This document shows positions 13,980-26,306 of a DNA stretch of 64,000 bases, one piece after another (the first letter of the stretch is position 1; each line of letters opens with the position of its first letter). Source of the DNA: Baylisascaris procyonis (taxonomy: Eukaryota; Nematoda; Chromadorea; Rhabditida; Ascarididae). The notes under the pieces were generated by a model that searched no databases, was not told the DNA's origin, and saw nothing but the letters and a program-made list of their open reading frames with translations. The translations under genes and the position numbers were made by a program. The DNA is taken from the NCBI GenBank assembly GCA_037389465.1, contig JAZARR010000153.1, forward strand, positions 2,899,001 to 2,963,000. The letters are read 5' to 3'.

Positions 13980-14026
13980 CTGACTGAATAGTGCAATGCG
14001 AATCGCTGTCCAGGGTTCTTTCAACG

Positions 14027-16271
14027 ATGAATTACTTAGCAGTGCTCCTCTTCGTCGCGTCATTGTTTTGCCATTTGACGATCGGAAGTGCACAACCACA
14101 CGGTGATGGACGATTCCCTGGAGGATCTAACGAAGAAGAACCGGTGAACCACCCTCACCCGAGAGGATTTGGTGGAGGCCCTAAGTCTGAATTCTTCCGA
14201 ATCTGCTCTCCATGGCGTCCATTCGGGCGATGGTGGCTGCCCGAATTCCTCAAGAACGTTTCCCATGACGATATGAACGAGTTTTGCGATATTGTATGGA
14301 ATGAAAATCTGACAAAGGCCGAAACCGAACAACAGCTCGATAAGTGGGCTCAAGAGCAAGGAGGGGACGTTTACGTAAGTTTACGATTCATCCGGCTCAC
14401 ATCAATTGAAGCTTAAATTTGCAGGGCACATTATGCTAAGATCGTGTTTTTACGTATCTGTGTGTGTCTCAGCGAGCATGTCTGACAATTCCATCTCAGG
14501 AAGCACTGAAGCCAGTATCATCGAATCTTGTAAGTATAATGTAAGCCGTGGGCTCTACCAAATCCGATGCTGTCTTTCAAAAGTGCCACTACATTTCACA
14601 TCCCTCTGATGTTCACTTATGCGTAGCAGAAAGACGAGTTTTATTTGGGAAGACGGCGATTATTCCGCAGAATTTATGGTCGTTGAAAACTTGGGACTTC
14701 AGAGGATAAAGTGAAGGAATAAAGAAGCGCATATCATGAAGGCTCCTCCGGCATGCCTTGCCACTTGTTTTAATGATGTTTTATTTCCCTGCCTTTCTTC
14801 TACCCCTCTTATTTATTTGCTTTCCTTTGTATCCGAGAAAAATACTTTCTAGAGCAAGTATTAAAGTACGCGACTCACATTAAACAAGTGGAACATTTTA
14901 CAATATACAGGTTATTTTATATACACGTAGGAACAGGCAGGAATAAAAGCCGTTTTTTGCTCCTATGCGACTTGAAAACGTGCAATAGAAAGGAGATTAC
15001 AAGCTGAGACTAAATAAACATCCAAGAATTCATTTTCGCTTCGCTTGTTGTAATAGATATTTATAAGGTTCAAACCTTAAGATGTAGCCGATGAACTTCC
15101 TTCAAGCATCAATCAAAATTCCACAAAAGGTGATTGAGACTCGCATTCGTGGACAAATAGGGAGGAAGATGTTTGTGCTCCTACCTTCACTAGGGCCATC
15201 ACTTGGTGGCAGACTTAATAAGTTTGAATGGCGATGCTGAAATACCCCTATCTCATTCATATAAGGACTCCCTCATCTCTCCACACTTTTTTGTGGGGTG
15301 TTCATTGCTCTCTAGTCTGTTGTTTTCGGTGAGCAGCAATTTCCTTCTTATATGATTTGATAATTCCTCAAAATAACAATATTCATTAGTAAAACTTCTC
15401 ATTTCATTCTTTCAGGGGCAATTCAAGAATTATACGGACCAGAAGAAACAGATGCGAGATAATATTCAGCAGAAAATTCAAGAACTTATCGCGAATGTCA
15501 CCAAATTCCTAGAAGATGAGGAAAAGGTTCTCAGCGATATGAGTATAACAAGGAGACAGGAAAAAGAACAGGTATATTATGCACTGGTCGGATCGCCTAA
15601 TGAGATCTATAAAAAGTGTTAAACTAAAAGCGTTAAACTAAAAGTTTTAGAAGCAAAACTTTTGGTTTAACACTGAGTCGTTTAGCAATGACATGGTATA
15701 TTTGGTTCGGTTGTAGCTCACCGACTTTCGTTATTCACTAACTGCATTTTTAAGGATAGTTTGAAACATATTCACAAAATAACTTCCGAATTACCGCAAG
15801 TTACTTTCACAATTCAATATTATCATCCAGAGTCCTTATACTTGTCCCTATTCGCTTCAACTACTATCGGGAAGTTTGAAATCCATGCATTAAAACATAA
15901 GTCACTGAAAATTTCACAATTGTAGGTTGATTTATTTACGTTGATTTCAGCTCATGAACCTATCGAAGGAAGTCGGTTGGGCCGTGGCGAAGCTTGCGCA
16001 CGTGATAAGAGAAGAAGCTGCCTTCATTGCTGGTGAACATCGACCAGGACCTTGTCCTGGATGTGGACCGATGTTCCCACCATTCCCGCACCATGGTTTT
16101 GGCTTTGGTCCTGAGATGCCGGGAAGAGGACCGCACTTCCCGCGTAATAACGATGAACCTTTCGGACAAAATGGACCATTCGGGCATAATGGACCTTTTA
16201 AGAAAGGTGGACGTTTTGAACACAATGAATTTTCGGGACGAAATGGACCATCTCCAGATAATGCACTATAA
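14027..16271 (+). CDS. SXP/RAL-2 family secreted protein, copy B
   Basis: Exons 14027-14374, 15416-15571 and 15951-16271 join in phase 0 to give about 274 aa. Residues 1-22 are a signal peptide (MNYLAVLLFVASLFCHLTIG), followed by a His/Pro/Gly-rich linker and a conserved ICSPWRPFGRWWLPEFL segment. The DUF148/SXP-RAL-2 domain spans the exon 1-2 junction (NLTKAETEQQLDKWAQEQGG, then a Lys/Gln-rich helix of exon 2 ending near SITRRQEKEQ-like sequence). NVS and NLT are potential N-glycosylation sites. Exon 3 starts with a helix and a GPCPGCGP two-Cys motif, then alternating NGPFG/GHNGPF units. The start is the ATG in good context; an in-frame GTG 36 nt upstream is ignored. A likely poly(A) signal AATAAA is at 16389-16394. 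Exon 2 begins GQFK rather than the EKFK of its paralogues. Confidence 0.92.
14500..14529 (+). other. Candidate 30-nt cassette micro-exon in intron 1 of gene B
   Basis: TTCCATCTCAG is followed by 30 nt encoding EALKPVSSNL in phase 0 and then by a perfect GTAAGT donor. Inclusion would add ten residues without a frameshift. The acceptor and first codons recur in C, D, F and G, but their donors are poor or lost; the element is deleted in E. Confidence 0.3.
15616..15673. repeat. 58-bp hairpin repeat in intron 2 of gene B
   Basis: GTGTTAAACTAAAAG at the left end is the near-complement of CTTTTGGTTTAACAC at the right end, with an internal repeat of the left arm. It could be a tiny MITE remnant or a transcribed hairpin. 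It is absent from the same intron of the other copies. Confidence 0.6.
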
Positions 16272-17914
16272 GCAGCAATGAGGTGATTCGAGGATGAGAT
16301 GAGAACAAATCCGAAGAAAACAACTGTGAAAGGAAAAAAGCTCGAAAGGAAATTTAAAAAAAAAAAAAAAACTTTTCTGTGCAAAACTAATAAATCATAA
16401 TAAATCATCTCGTTAATAAAATTCAGTGAAATTGGCGCCTTTAATGGTATTATTGTTATTCTCCAATGAATAACATGCTCGCTGTCTCAGACATCTTGTT
16501 AGTAAGTACGGAAGCGTACCACATCTGCTTACATGGTATATGCACTGGAATTTTATCTATTGAAGCATGTATAGGAAAAAATATAGTATGAGCAACTATT
16601 CACCTATATAGAATTCAATATAGCAATTACCATAAATCTGCCACAGAAGATTTTTTTATTTTTTATTTCCTATATTTTTTTACAAAATTGCTTGCAAAAC
16701 GCACTATCCGTTTTTTTTTTGTGTCTGTGCGCTCCTTAGTAATTCTGTTCGATGCGGCACTAAGGTTAGAGTAATAAAATTGAATAGACAAAGTTCGCAA
16801 TGTAGTGAGATGTTTTTGCACACAAATGTCCATATTCACTTAGCAAATTTCTAGGAGGTTATAGACATTGAAATGCGGAAATGATTCACATGTATTTTAC
16901 ATCAGTCATATACACCGTTCGGATTAGAGCAAAAGGAATTGCTTTGTAAAGGATTTGAGTGAACGACCGGTTTAATGAATAATGCATGATAGTTTCTTTT
17001 GCATATTGTTATTTGTTGGTAACGTACAAATCTAAGTGGTGCACATGAATGGAGGAGTGCAAAAGCGCGTACCTTATTAACTTCGCTGCCACTCTTTTTC
17101 ACTTGTTTCGCGAACTGATCGTTTAACACTAGCATCTGATCAGCTTATACGCGTGCAGATTTTTGGGTATTTTCAGTTCCGTCAGCCCATTTTTGGGTTG
17201 ATCGATCAGCTTAGGGTTGCTTGACGAGGTTATTCTACAGTCCACATTAAAACCACCAAATCTGTGGCTCAAATTTCAGTGGTGTGCGAGTGGCAGCTGG
17301 TGGACAGGCAAGCCGACGTAAGTATATAAATAAATAAGAAGTATGTAAGTAAACAAACGAATAAACAAATTAAAAAAATGAATAAATAACTAAAAAATGA
17401 AGAACATGTATATTAAGGCATCCTGATGGTACCTTTTCCAACTGCGATCTTTGACAGCAGCCAAACATAGTGCGTAAACGTTCCTCACGAAATGCAAAAA
17501 TGCTCCCGAAAGGCGGGTATGTTATGCGTTTTCCTTTTGATCATAGCAGGTCAATAATCCACTGCTTGTAATGTATGCGGATTAATTCGAAGGCCTGAAT
17601 AAAAGGTCACTTATAAGAACTTCATGTATAACAAATAATTTATCTTATTCAAAGACGAGCTATTTTTGCAAAATGCATGGAACGGCTTCATCCTTCACAT
17701 TTCGGCTTTCAATACGATCCACTCTATATCGCCATGTATATTTTCCTTTGCTTATTGATTATGTGTTTATCATGAATTATACAGCGTCATAAGTTTCATT
17801 TTTTGATCTAACAGAATTCAAAGGCGATCATAAACTTTCGAAATTTCACCTCAGCGGTTCCTTCTTAAAACTAACAAAGAGACCGACGAATAGATATGTA
17901 AATAAGTTAAATAA

Positions 17915-17919
17915 ACGAA

Positions 17920-17954
<35 letters not shown>

Positions 17955-17956
17955 AG
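17915..17956. repeat. (AAAT)n microsatellite
   Basis: About ten AAAT tetranucleotide units in the B-C spacer. Confidence 0.93.
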
Positions 17957-18689
17957 TATATTTATGTCTTTTATATGTATATATGCTGCAATAATGATGT
18001 CCTTTACAAATACAGATTGGTAGACATGAGCAATAAGAGAGGCACGAAAAGGAGGAAACGCTGATGCCGGTGTTGTGGCGCTGATTCGTTCTTTCCATTA
18101 AAACGTGATGAGTGATGCTCAGCATTTTTGTGCATTCAAGACAAGAAGGGATTGAGGCCTTTTTTAAGGCTGGGGGAGAGGGAGGGAGAATTTGCCATAC
18201 CCTCACCATAAATGAACGGTAGGGGAGACGATTAAGACTGGTCGGGCTGGTGGTCCTACTGACAACATTCCGCACTTTTTGCTGTTAATTCCAAAGCAAA
18301 TAAGCGGAACGCATCCACACTCTCAACGCTACCACAAAAGATTATTTTTCCCGTATCAAGAAGTTGGCAACATTTTCTAATATTTAGCTTCCTCGTTGTA
18401 GTGTTTGATTTAATGGGCACTAATTCCGCACGATTAACACTAACGATTGCAACGTTGCCATCGCATAGTTGCTATGCTGGGTGAATCAGTCGCTATGAAA
18501 TATATTATTTACATTGCTTAATGCTCATTGGGGTTTTATGGTTTATCATTGCCGTTTTATGGAAATAACTTCCTTGCTGCTCATTTCAGTAGAATGTTGC
18601 AAAATAAATGTACTTAATCGCCTTGAATGCTTTTTTTATCATGAACAGGTAGAAAGTCTAAGAAAGAGTACAAGAAGCAATGGAAGAAA

Positions 18690-19310
18690 AACACCACAGG
18701 AGCTCCTAATCCGAATTTCTCTTTCGGAATGCCCCGAGAAAATCTATCCGTTTCCAAATCGTGACGTTCTCAGGGGCTATCATATGTCCAGTTTTCGACA
18801 ACTTGATCCCGGAAGAAATCTTATGCGATATCAAATCCTGACTCCGCAGTAACTGCATTTCTTAATTATTCGTCCTAGCTTGATTTTTCCCAAGATATAC
18901 CCTGAAATCACATTTACTCTCGATATTGCCAATAATGGACACTGAAGAATGCTTTTGAAAATTTCGTAGTAGCTCTATCGACAATGTAAAGTGGCTGGTG
19001 TCACATATCAAACAACAGCGGATACGTCGTGGCTGGTGTGACAAGGAACTTAAGAGCTTCGGTCAGGTGGTCACCAAAGAAATTGACGATCGTTTCACAT
19101 CAGATCTTTGTTTTCGCTTAGGTCACTACATATCGAAGGAAGTATCGTCACGATACAAAAACTTTATTCATTTGATTATAATATTTACAAAATAGAGTTC
19201 GATGCACACTATGAAAATGCACATTTATGGCGAATTCAAATTCACGAGGAGTTGTGGTTAGCACAACCAATGAAGATTCATCGCGTACTATCGGTGATCG
19301 GGATACTGTG
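18690..19310 (+). repeat. Conserved spacer module upstream of gene C
   Basis: This is one of five related blocks found 0.3-3 kb before genes B, C, D, F and G. It shares GCGATATCAAATCCTG, the segment spelling HIKQQR-RGWCDKELKSF and the run AAAATGCACATTTATGGCGA with the others. No transposase or start is visible. It is best seen as a repeat carried along with the duplicated gene unit. Confidence 0.6.
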
Positions 19311-19659
19311 ATATGTTGCGGGATCGCAGTTACTTTTTGCTAAGCGGACATAACTAATGTATATTTTCATATCTCAGCTGTTTGTTGCAAGGTAATAGCA
19401 ACAGTTAATAAAGTATTTTGCAGATCGCTAAGCTGGAAAAAGTTCTCTTTTCCTCATCATAAAATTTCTTGGTTTCTTTTGAGTTAAACAAGACCTAAGC
19501 GTTTCAATAATGCAAGATTCAGCCACTACAACATATGTACTTCCGAAGGCCTGAGCGAAATAATGATTTCTCTCGCACCAAGCGGCCTTAAGCAACGCTT
19601 CTTCGATTATCAACCCGCTTCAGCAATGTGTTCGCTAACTGAAACTTGCAAAAGTAAAG

Positions 19660-19932
19660 TGACGTCACAAAGCGCAACTTCTCTTTGAAGCTAAGCCACC
19701 CGTTGGACCACTTTATTTGCATTCGGCACTTCCGTCTGTTTTCATCGCCCTTTTGTCTGTTCTCTCCTGTTTATCCATTCATCTTCGCTTTCTTTCATCC
19801 TCTCCACTTCATCTGCCTATGAGCAAGCCCACATGCTTATCGACTCACTGGTGCTTGTCTTTTTTACAGTGTCTGTCAACAGTTGATCCGTGATCTCGAA
19901 AAGATCAACACCATTAGGTGCGAATATATATA
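19660..19932 (+). promoter_or_regulatory. Promoter region of gene C
   Basis: TGACGTCA is at 19660-19667 (318 bp before the ATG). A TTTTTTACAG pyrimidine tract ends at 19869. The dyad GTTGATC/GATCAAC occupies 19882-19888 and 19903-19909, and TATATATA is at 19925-19932 (53 bp before the ATG). Spacing is nearly constant among copies. Confidence 0.55.
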
Positions 19933-19977
19933 GGCCGAGTAGTGCAATGTGAATCGGCCTCGGCGGTACTTACAACA

Positions 19978-22212
19978 ATGAACTACTTGGCATTGCTCAC
20001 TTTTGTCGCGTTACTGTTATGCCATTTGACGATCGGCGGTGCACAACCACACGGTGATGGACGATTCCCCGGGGGATTCAACAGAGACGAACCGATGACC
20101 CATCCTCATCCTAGAGGATTTGGCGAAGGCCCTAAGTCTGAATTCTTCCGAATCTGCTCTCCGTGGCGTCCATTCGGGCGATGGTGGCTGCCCGAATTCC
20201 TCAAGAACGTCTCCCGTGACGGTATGGACAAGTTTTGCGATATTGTACGGGACAAAAATCTGACAAAGGCCGAAAACGAACAACAGCTTGATCAGTGGGC
20301 TCACGACCAAGGAGGAGACGTTTACGTAAGTTTACGCTTCATTCACATCATACCAGCGTCTGTGCGTGCAAGTCTGAGTTTGCATTTGCGGAACGCATTA
20401 TGCTAATATCGTGTTTTCTTACGTATCTGCCTCTGTTAGTGAAACTGCCTGACACTTTCATTTCAGGAAGCATTGAAGTTAAGTTTTTTATGCTGGACGT
20501 CGTATTCACACTAATTCAATAATGATTCCTTGATTTCGAGAGCACTCACAGACACTGTGAGGTGGCAGAATTTCGTACATTAAAAAACGATGGATTGTTC
20601 ATTTAGCATCGTTCAGACCGCAGAAAGACGAATGTTTGCAGAATTCATTCAACTAGTTGACTACCTATATTGACCCCTAATAATTATTCCGTACAATTCA
20701 ATATTTCTATAAAACTTGTGAAGTCAGTGTTCAAGACAAACGGAACGATGAAACACTTACAGTAGCAGCTCCGATCTCCCCCAACTGCTATTTCGCCAGT
20801 TGTTTGGAATAGGCTGTTTCTTCGATCGACGCTTCTTTTCGAACTTCTCGTCTTCGTTCTCTTCTTTTGTGAGTGCAGAAAAAGCCTTAAAGTGCATCGA
20901 CCTGGATGAATAGTTTTAAACGTGTGGAATGCTTTGCACTTCATATGCAATTTCAACGTGCAGGAACGCAGTTTTCACTTCGATTGGCTCTACAAGCACC
21001 AAAAAAGATCAAAACTTTCAATGTACAACCGAGAAACTTCATTCAGGCAACCTTGAAAATTGCACAGAGCATGATCGCGTCTATTAGGAGATAGGCAGTT
21101 GGGAGGGAAAAGTTCGTTGCCGACCGATTGACTGCAGAAGTTTTCAAGCGTGAACTGTGGCGTATAAATATCTGTTTCTTCTTTCATGATGACTTCCTAC
21201 AATCCTGGTGCATCTTTCAATAGACTTTTACTGCCGTGAAGTCTGTTGTGCTCCCTGAACACCATCTCCCTTGTTATGCTTATCGGGAACTCCAATCACA
21301 ACGCTATTCCCTGGAGGAACTACTCATTCTATGCTTGCAGGAGAAATTCAAGAATTATACGGACCAGAAAAAACAGATGCGAGAAAATGTTCAGCAGAAA
21401 ATCCAGGAACTTATTGCGAATGTCAGCAAATTCTTTGACGATGAGGAAAAGATTCTGAGCGATACGAGTTTGACGAGGGAACAAGAAAAAGAACAGGTAA
21501 ATTACTTATTGCTTAAAACACCTAACGAGATTCATAGACCTCTTAAAAGTGCAACTTTATATTTATTAATGGAATGGATCGAAGTTATAAGGTATAGCGT
21601 TTGCTTGAAAGTACCTCATCGAATCTTAACAACTCACCAAAAAAAAAGCCTCCAAATTTGTTCGGAAAATATTCGCAAAACGATAATTCGAATAGTCGCA
21701 ATTTTTTCTCCGTTTTCTGTTTTCTTCATCGAGTCGATATTACAATTTTCAAAAGGTTTTTAAATCTCATTCGCGTTAGTTGTCACGCTTGAATTCAATA
21801 AATTCTATGTGTTTCTCATATAAAACATAAAAATTCCACGCCCGCAGGCTCCACATTGTGTGAAGAAGTTTAGCTTCGTTGATTTCAGCTCATGGATCTA
21901 ACGACGGAAGCCGGCTGGACCGTAGTGAGACTTGCGCACATGATAAGAAAAGAAGCAGGATTCCTTGCTGGTGAACATCGACGAGGGCCCTGTCCTGGAT
22001 GTGAGCCGAGGTACCCACCTATGCCACGACCATTCCCACACCATGGTTTTGGTTTTGGTCCTGGCATGCCTGGAAGAGGATCGCAGTTCCGAGGTGATGA
22101 CGGTGAGCCTTTTGGACCATACGGACCTTTCAATCAAGAGGATCGTTTCGAACAAAATGTGCTACCTGGACGAAATGGACCACCTGAACGTAATGGGCCT
22201 TGGGGGGCATAG
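19978..22212 (+). CDS. SXP/RAL-2 family secreted protein, copy C
   Basis: Exons 19978-20325, 21341-21496 and 21889-22212 join in phase 0 to give about 275 aa. The signal peptide is MNYLALLTFVALLLCHLTIG, followed by the Q-PHGDGRFPGG linker. Cys60 and Cys87 flank the WRPFGRWWLPEFLKNVS segment. The DUF148 domain continues through exon 2 (EKFKNYTDQKKQ to LTREQEKEQ). Exon 3 carries GPCPGC, MPRPFPHHGFGFGPGMPG and the PFGPYGPFNQ tail. It differs from B by DKNLTKAENEQQ and by a charged WAHDQGG. Poly(A) signal AATAAA is at 22266-22271. Intron 1 is close to that of F and G and unlike that of D and E, so C belongs to the F/G subtype. Secretion is predicted; function is unknown. Confidence 0.93.
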
Positions 22213-22854
22213 AGACGATCACAGAATGTATTAAGAATGATTGTGAAGAAATGGCTACAAAAACGAATAAAGCTGAACTTGATTCAAAGGATCGATTTAA
22301 TAGATGTCTAACAAATCAACTGCCTGATAATATTTAGGGAACCTGGTGTGAGTAATTTTATTGTTCTTCAGCGAAGAATAATTTTATTTAAGTATCACTC
22401 TTGCAGGATATCTGTGTTCTTGAAAAGTTTCTGCTTGGTGATTCAACTGCAGAGGTGCGTAGTAAAAGGTGCAATGCGTGGCACTGGTTAGAAGGATTGC
22501 ACATTGAAAGCATCACCTTCTTCAAATTTTCTTTCAGTAGCTGCCAATGTGCACAAAAATTGCAAGAAGTCTAACAGTTTTGGTCATATTTCCGCCCTTA
22601 TATAGGCGAATGTTATCTCCGGATGATGCTAGCAGAATGTTGTTCTGGACTGCCGGAATTTTGACTGAACTTGTGCTTTATATAGAAAATTCTATGTGCT
22701 CAAAGTGATGCACCTAATTGGACGCATTGCTCCAACCGCATGGAATATTCCTTTCAAATATGAAACTGCTGGTTGGGTGGAAATTTTATTAAGCCTTATT
22801 ACACCTTATTCCCTATACAGGAAATCCATGCTCAAGGTTTGAACGAAAAAGACC

Positions 22855-23011
22855 TACCTTTTTCTTTCGATACGCTGAATTGCCAAGTTTGCGGCCAAAG
22901 TTCTACGTATATAAAATCCTTCTGAAGTTGTGAAAATCAACAGCAAGATCGTTAAGAGAGCATAAGTCTTAAAGTCATCCGCAAGCAGCCTGCATTCACT
23001 CGGCAAACCAT

Positions 23012-23052
<41 letters not shown>

Positions 23053-23440
23053 GTAGAACTTTGACCGCAGTCATTTAATGAATAAGGAAGAGTAAAGGGC
23101 CAAGCATGCTCCTTCATGAAATGGGAGGCTGTGAATAGCATTCAACAAATTTACCACAAATTCTCGGCGCCATAAGAAAGATCTTAGTGATCCCAAAAGT
23201 CCAACAGAAATCCCATGTCCAATATGCTTAATGAACAGTTTTTGGTCGCGGACTGTATCAAAGGTTTTAGTATGATCAATATAAACAACACAAAGTCAAC
23301 GATTTTTATTTATCACAGAATGCCAGTCATGGAAGCAACACATCGGCACAATCAATTACCTGTGGTCTCACTGGTTTGAAACTCAGAACTGCCGGACTCA
23401 TGAGCTGACATGCTGATATACCTATAATATACGCGAAGAA
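22855..23440 (-). mobile_element. Decayed CR1/L2-like non-LTR reverse transcriptase fragment
   Basis: On the minus strand a frame spells VVYIDHTKTFDTV, the first catalytic Asp region of non-LTR reverse transcriptases. It is followed by RDQKLFIKHIGHGISVGLLG and a WRREFVVN segment. Further on, in a second frame, comes LADDFK, the FADD catalytic box. An AT run at 23014-23051 and frame breaks separate the pieces. Endonuclease and ends are missing, so this is a dead fragment. Confidence 0.75.
23014..23051. repeat. (AT)n microsatellite inside the CR1-like fragment
   Basis: About 19 AT units interrupt the reverse transcriptase remnant shortly before the FADD-like box. The run is absent from the homologous fragment at 57640-58260. 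Confidence 0.93.
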
Positions 23441-24349
23441 ATCGTCGTCATAGGACACTTCCCAGACGCAAGATTAATAAGCACATGGGAACGTGTAAAT
23501 GCTTTTTGTTTCAACGCAGCAGTCCAGTGATCGACCACTTTGAAGCATACGGATCAACTCGGATATGATTCAAGAGAAGCTCACTTACAGCCTATGTTAT
23601 CCCCAGTGAATTTTTCAGGTTAGTCTAGGTGGTATCTACCCTTCCACGTGCACCAATCGGCTCATCCTTTACATTTCATTTTTCAATCCGATGTGCTCCT
23701 TTTTTTATATATGCATTCCACTCCTCATTGACTACAAGTCGTGAATTCCACTGCGGTAGATGTCCCAATTTACGATCGAGTAAGAACAAAACTACCTTCA
23801 TTCTCTCTTCAATGTTCCTCATGTTGCAGCTACTTGAGAGCTATGCGCACACACATCCGTACAAACATGACGCTGCTTGGCATGTATTTAATGGGCCGAT
23901 AAGTATTAAATCCTTTTTCAGAAGTTGCACATTTGACAAAATTGAAGTTTTCTCGATCAACGATTATGTACCTAGCAAGGTGTTGATTCCTCTTGTTCGT
24001 TAATACAAAAAGAATATAAATATAGCAGCGAGCTGGGATTTTTCGGACACGATAAAACCGACTATCAACATGTGTGATCAAGGTTCCAGGCTACGATTGA
24101 ATGTGGAGAGATGGGTGGAGATTACGAGTGACAACACTCAGATTTGCCAGGAATTTCATGTCTTTTTGCTGATAACTTGAAATCTGCAACTAAACGCACT
24201 CTCATCGCTGCCACAAAATATTTCGCATTATATTTAGCTCTCTCGTTGTAGTTAGTACTCGTTCTAATCGCATGAATTCCACACAATTAGCATTATTGAT
24301 TGCAACGTTGTTATCACATAGCTGCCATATTGTGTGAATTAATCGTTAG

Positions 24350-24790
24350 AAGTTTTATTTTCGACTTCGTCAACAATGGACACGGAAAATATTTTCCAAA
24401 AAGTTGGAAGTTTCGTAAGAGCCATATCGACAATGTGAAGTGGCAGATGCCACATATCAAACAACAGCGGATAGGTCGTGGCTGGTGTGACAAGGAGCCT
24501 AAGAGTTTTGCTCAAGTGGTCACCAAAGAAATTCATAGTTATTTCACATCAGATCTTTGTTTTCATTTAAGTCACTGCATATCGAAGCAAGCATCGTCAC
24601 AATACAAACACTTTATTCATTTGATTATAATATTTATAAAATAGAGTGTTTAGTTCAATGCAAACTCTAAAAATGCACATTTATGGCGAATTTAAATTCA
24701 CGAGGAGTACTGGTTAGCACAATCAATGAAGATTCCTTGCATGCCGTCGGTGATGAGAAGACTCATATGCCGCAGAATCGCAGTTAATGG
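24350..24790 (+). repeat. Conserved spacer module upstream of gene D
   Basis: Homologous to the modules before C, F and G, and closest to that before G (shared NNGHGKYFPKSWKFRKSH frame and flanking DNA). The HIKQQR frame is open here but lacks a credible start. Confidence 0.6.
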
Positions 24791-25988
24791 CGCCCAACCC
24801 CATCTCTGTTGTTCATTTCATGGAACATTTTGAAATAGTCTCTGTTGTCCTTTGTAAATTCCATCTTTTGTAACTTCAGGCTCCTGAATACTCCCGAATT
24901 CCGCATTTACTTCGAGCCCCATTAAGCAATCTTCTCTATGCCTTAGAAGATTACATGTTTTAAGACATCCGTTGATCGACCTCACCATCTGATGTTTGCT
25001 CTAGACATGGACCTTCAGAGGTATCAAAAATTGCATCAAATACCAAGTGGGGCAGTACGCCGGCGGACACAATTAACATTTTTGCAATCACATTCACTAG
25101 ACCGTCTACTATTGCAAAATCCTTTGGAAAGTGAAAGCATGATCAAAAACGATGCCACGATCAAAAACATTCTTCAACATATCGCGATTATTTCCAAATT
25201 TCATGCAAATTTTCAAGAAAAATCCTTGGCCGAAAATTTTCAGCAACGAAAACCTTAATATTTCCTTCAGAGGTGTACAGTTGCATAATGAAAGCCGCTA
25301 AATTGCATCAAAAGATCCCATTCATAATGAACAGGGCGATTTTGCAGCTTATTGTACTTCACAGAATATTCCAATTATCATATTTTCTAGCCAACATATA
25401 ATCACAAAAATTCGCCTTATATGAATTTGGAATACTTCCACTAGCAAAGAATTCGAGGATCTAACATTCTCTGATTTCCATAATTCAAATAACACATCGA
25501 GGTACTTGATTCGTTAGTCCTTGATAATAACATGTCTCTTTTCGGCTTCTTAATAACTTGTTTCAATATCAACAGCAGGAAGATCTCTTTTGAAATTAAG
25601 AAGTTACCGGGAGAGAAGAAAATGTGACCATGAAACAATATTCAGTTCTAACCAAGCTGCATCGAACGTGAGATACTAAGCGAGCGTGGCTAATGTATAT
25701 TTTCATATCTCAGCTGCCTGTTGTAAGGCAGCAAAAGGTTAAAAAAAGTTTTTCACAGTTCGTTAAACCGGGAAAAGTTCTGTTTTCTTCACTACAAAAT
25801 TCCTTGGTTTCATATTAGTCACCCTTTTTTCGCTTCCAAATAACGCAGGATATAGCCAGTTGAACCTATGTGCATGCCAAAGTAATATAATGACTTCTTT
25901 TGCACCCACCAGCCTTGAACAAAGCTCCTTTAACTGTCACCCTGCTTTTCAATAGTGTGCTCGTTGACACAAACTTGTAAAGGTAAAG

Positions 25989-26261
25989 TGACGTCACAAA
26001 GCACAAGTTTTCTTCAAAGCTAAGTCAGCCGTTGGATCGCTTTATTTGCCCTTGGCAGTCCCGTCTCTTTTCATCGCTCTTTTGTCTGTTTCTCTCCAAT
26101 GTATCAATTCATTTTCGTTCTCTTTCATCCTCTCCACTTCATCTGCCTATGAGCAAGCCCACATGCTTATCAACTCACTGGTGCTTGTCTTTTTTACAGT
26201 GTCTGTCAACAGTTGATCCGTGATCTCGAAAAGATCAACACCATCCGGTGCGAATATATAA
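25989..26261 (+). promoter_or_regulatory. Promoter region of gene D
   Basis: TGACGTCA is at 25989-25996 (318 bp before the ATG). TTTTTTACAG ends at 26199. The dyad GTTGATC/GATCAAC occupies 26212-26218 and 26233-26239, and TATATAA is at 26255-26261. The TATATAAGGCCGAATAG version here matches G and differs from the C/F version. Confidence 0.55.
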
Positions 26262-26306
26262 GGCCGAATAGTGCAATGTGAATCGGCCTCGGCGGTACTT
26301 CCAACA

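Larger units (their letters stand above)
16395..19659. other. Spacer between genes B and C
   Basis: No gene supported. It contains an AAAT tetranucleotide run at about 17915-17956 and, from about 18690 to 19310, the conserved spacer module. In the module a frame with SHIKQQRIRRGWCDKELKSF is open (18998-19195). The minus-strand frame at 17907-18275 is partly encoded by the AAAT repeat. Confidence 0.5.
22272..25988. other. Spacer between genes C and D
   Basis: Most of this spacer is recognisably the same as the spacer between F and G. From left to right it holds a decayed CR1-like reverse transcriptase fragment, an AT microsatellite inside it, the conserved module at about 24350-24790, and a stretch with many short frames. 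No functional gene is seen. Confidence 0.55.

Noticed and set aside
13991..14026. Upstream in-frame GTG extensions of the SXP/RAL-2 genes (MQCES... starts)
   Set aside because: GTG is not a normal nematode start. The downstream ATG begins the signal peptide directly and is shared by all of B to G.
14060..14359. Antisense ORFs of about 97 codons over exon 1 in B, C, D and E
   Set aside because: They are exact shadows of the conserved plus-strand exon 1 and depend on its codon use. No separate start context or splice sites.
17907..18275. 122-codon minus-strand ORF in the B-C spacer
   Set aside because: Its C-terminal part is encoded by the AAAT repeat, giving Phe-Ile-Tyr-Leu repeats, and the rest shows no family or splice signals.
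21885..22133. Antisense and shifted-frame ORFs over exon 3 in most copies (Gly/Pro-rich or Met/His/Asp-rich)
   Set aside because: They are by-products of the repetitive Pro/Gly/Phe coding sequence. The true frame is set by exons 1 and 2, the shared acceptor and the in-phase stop.
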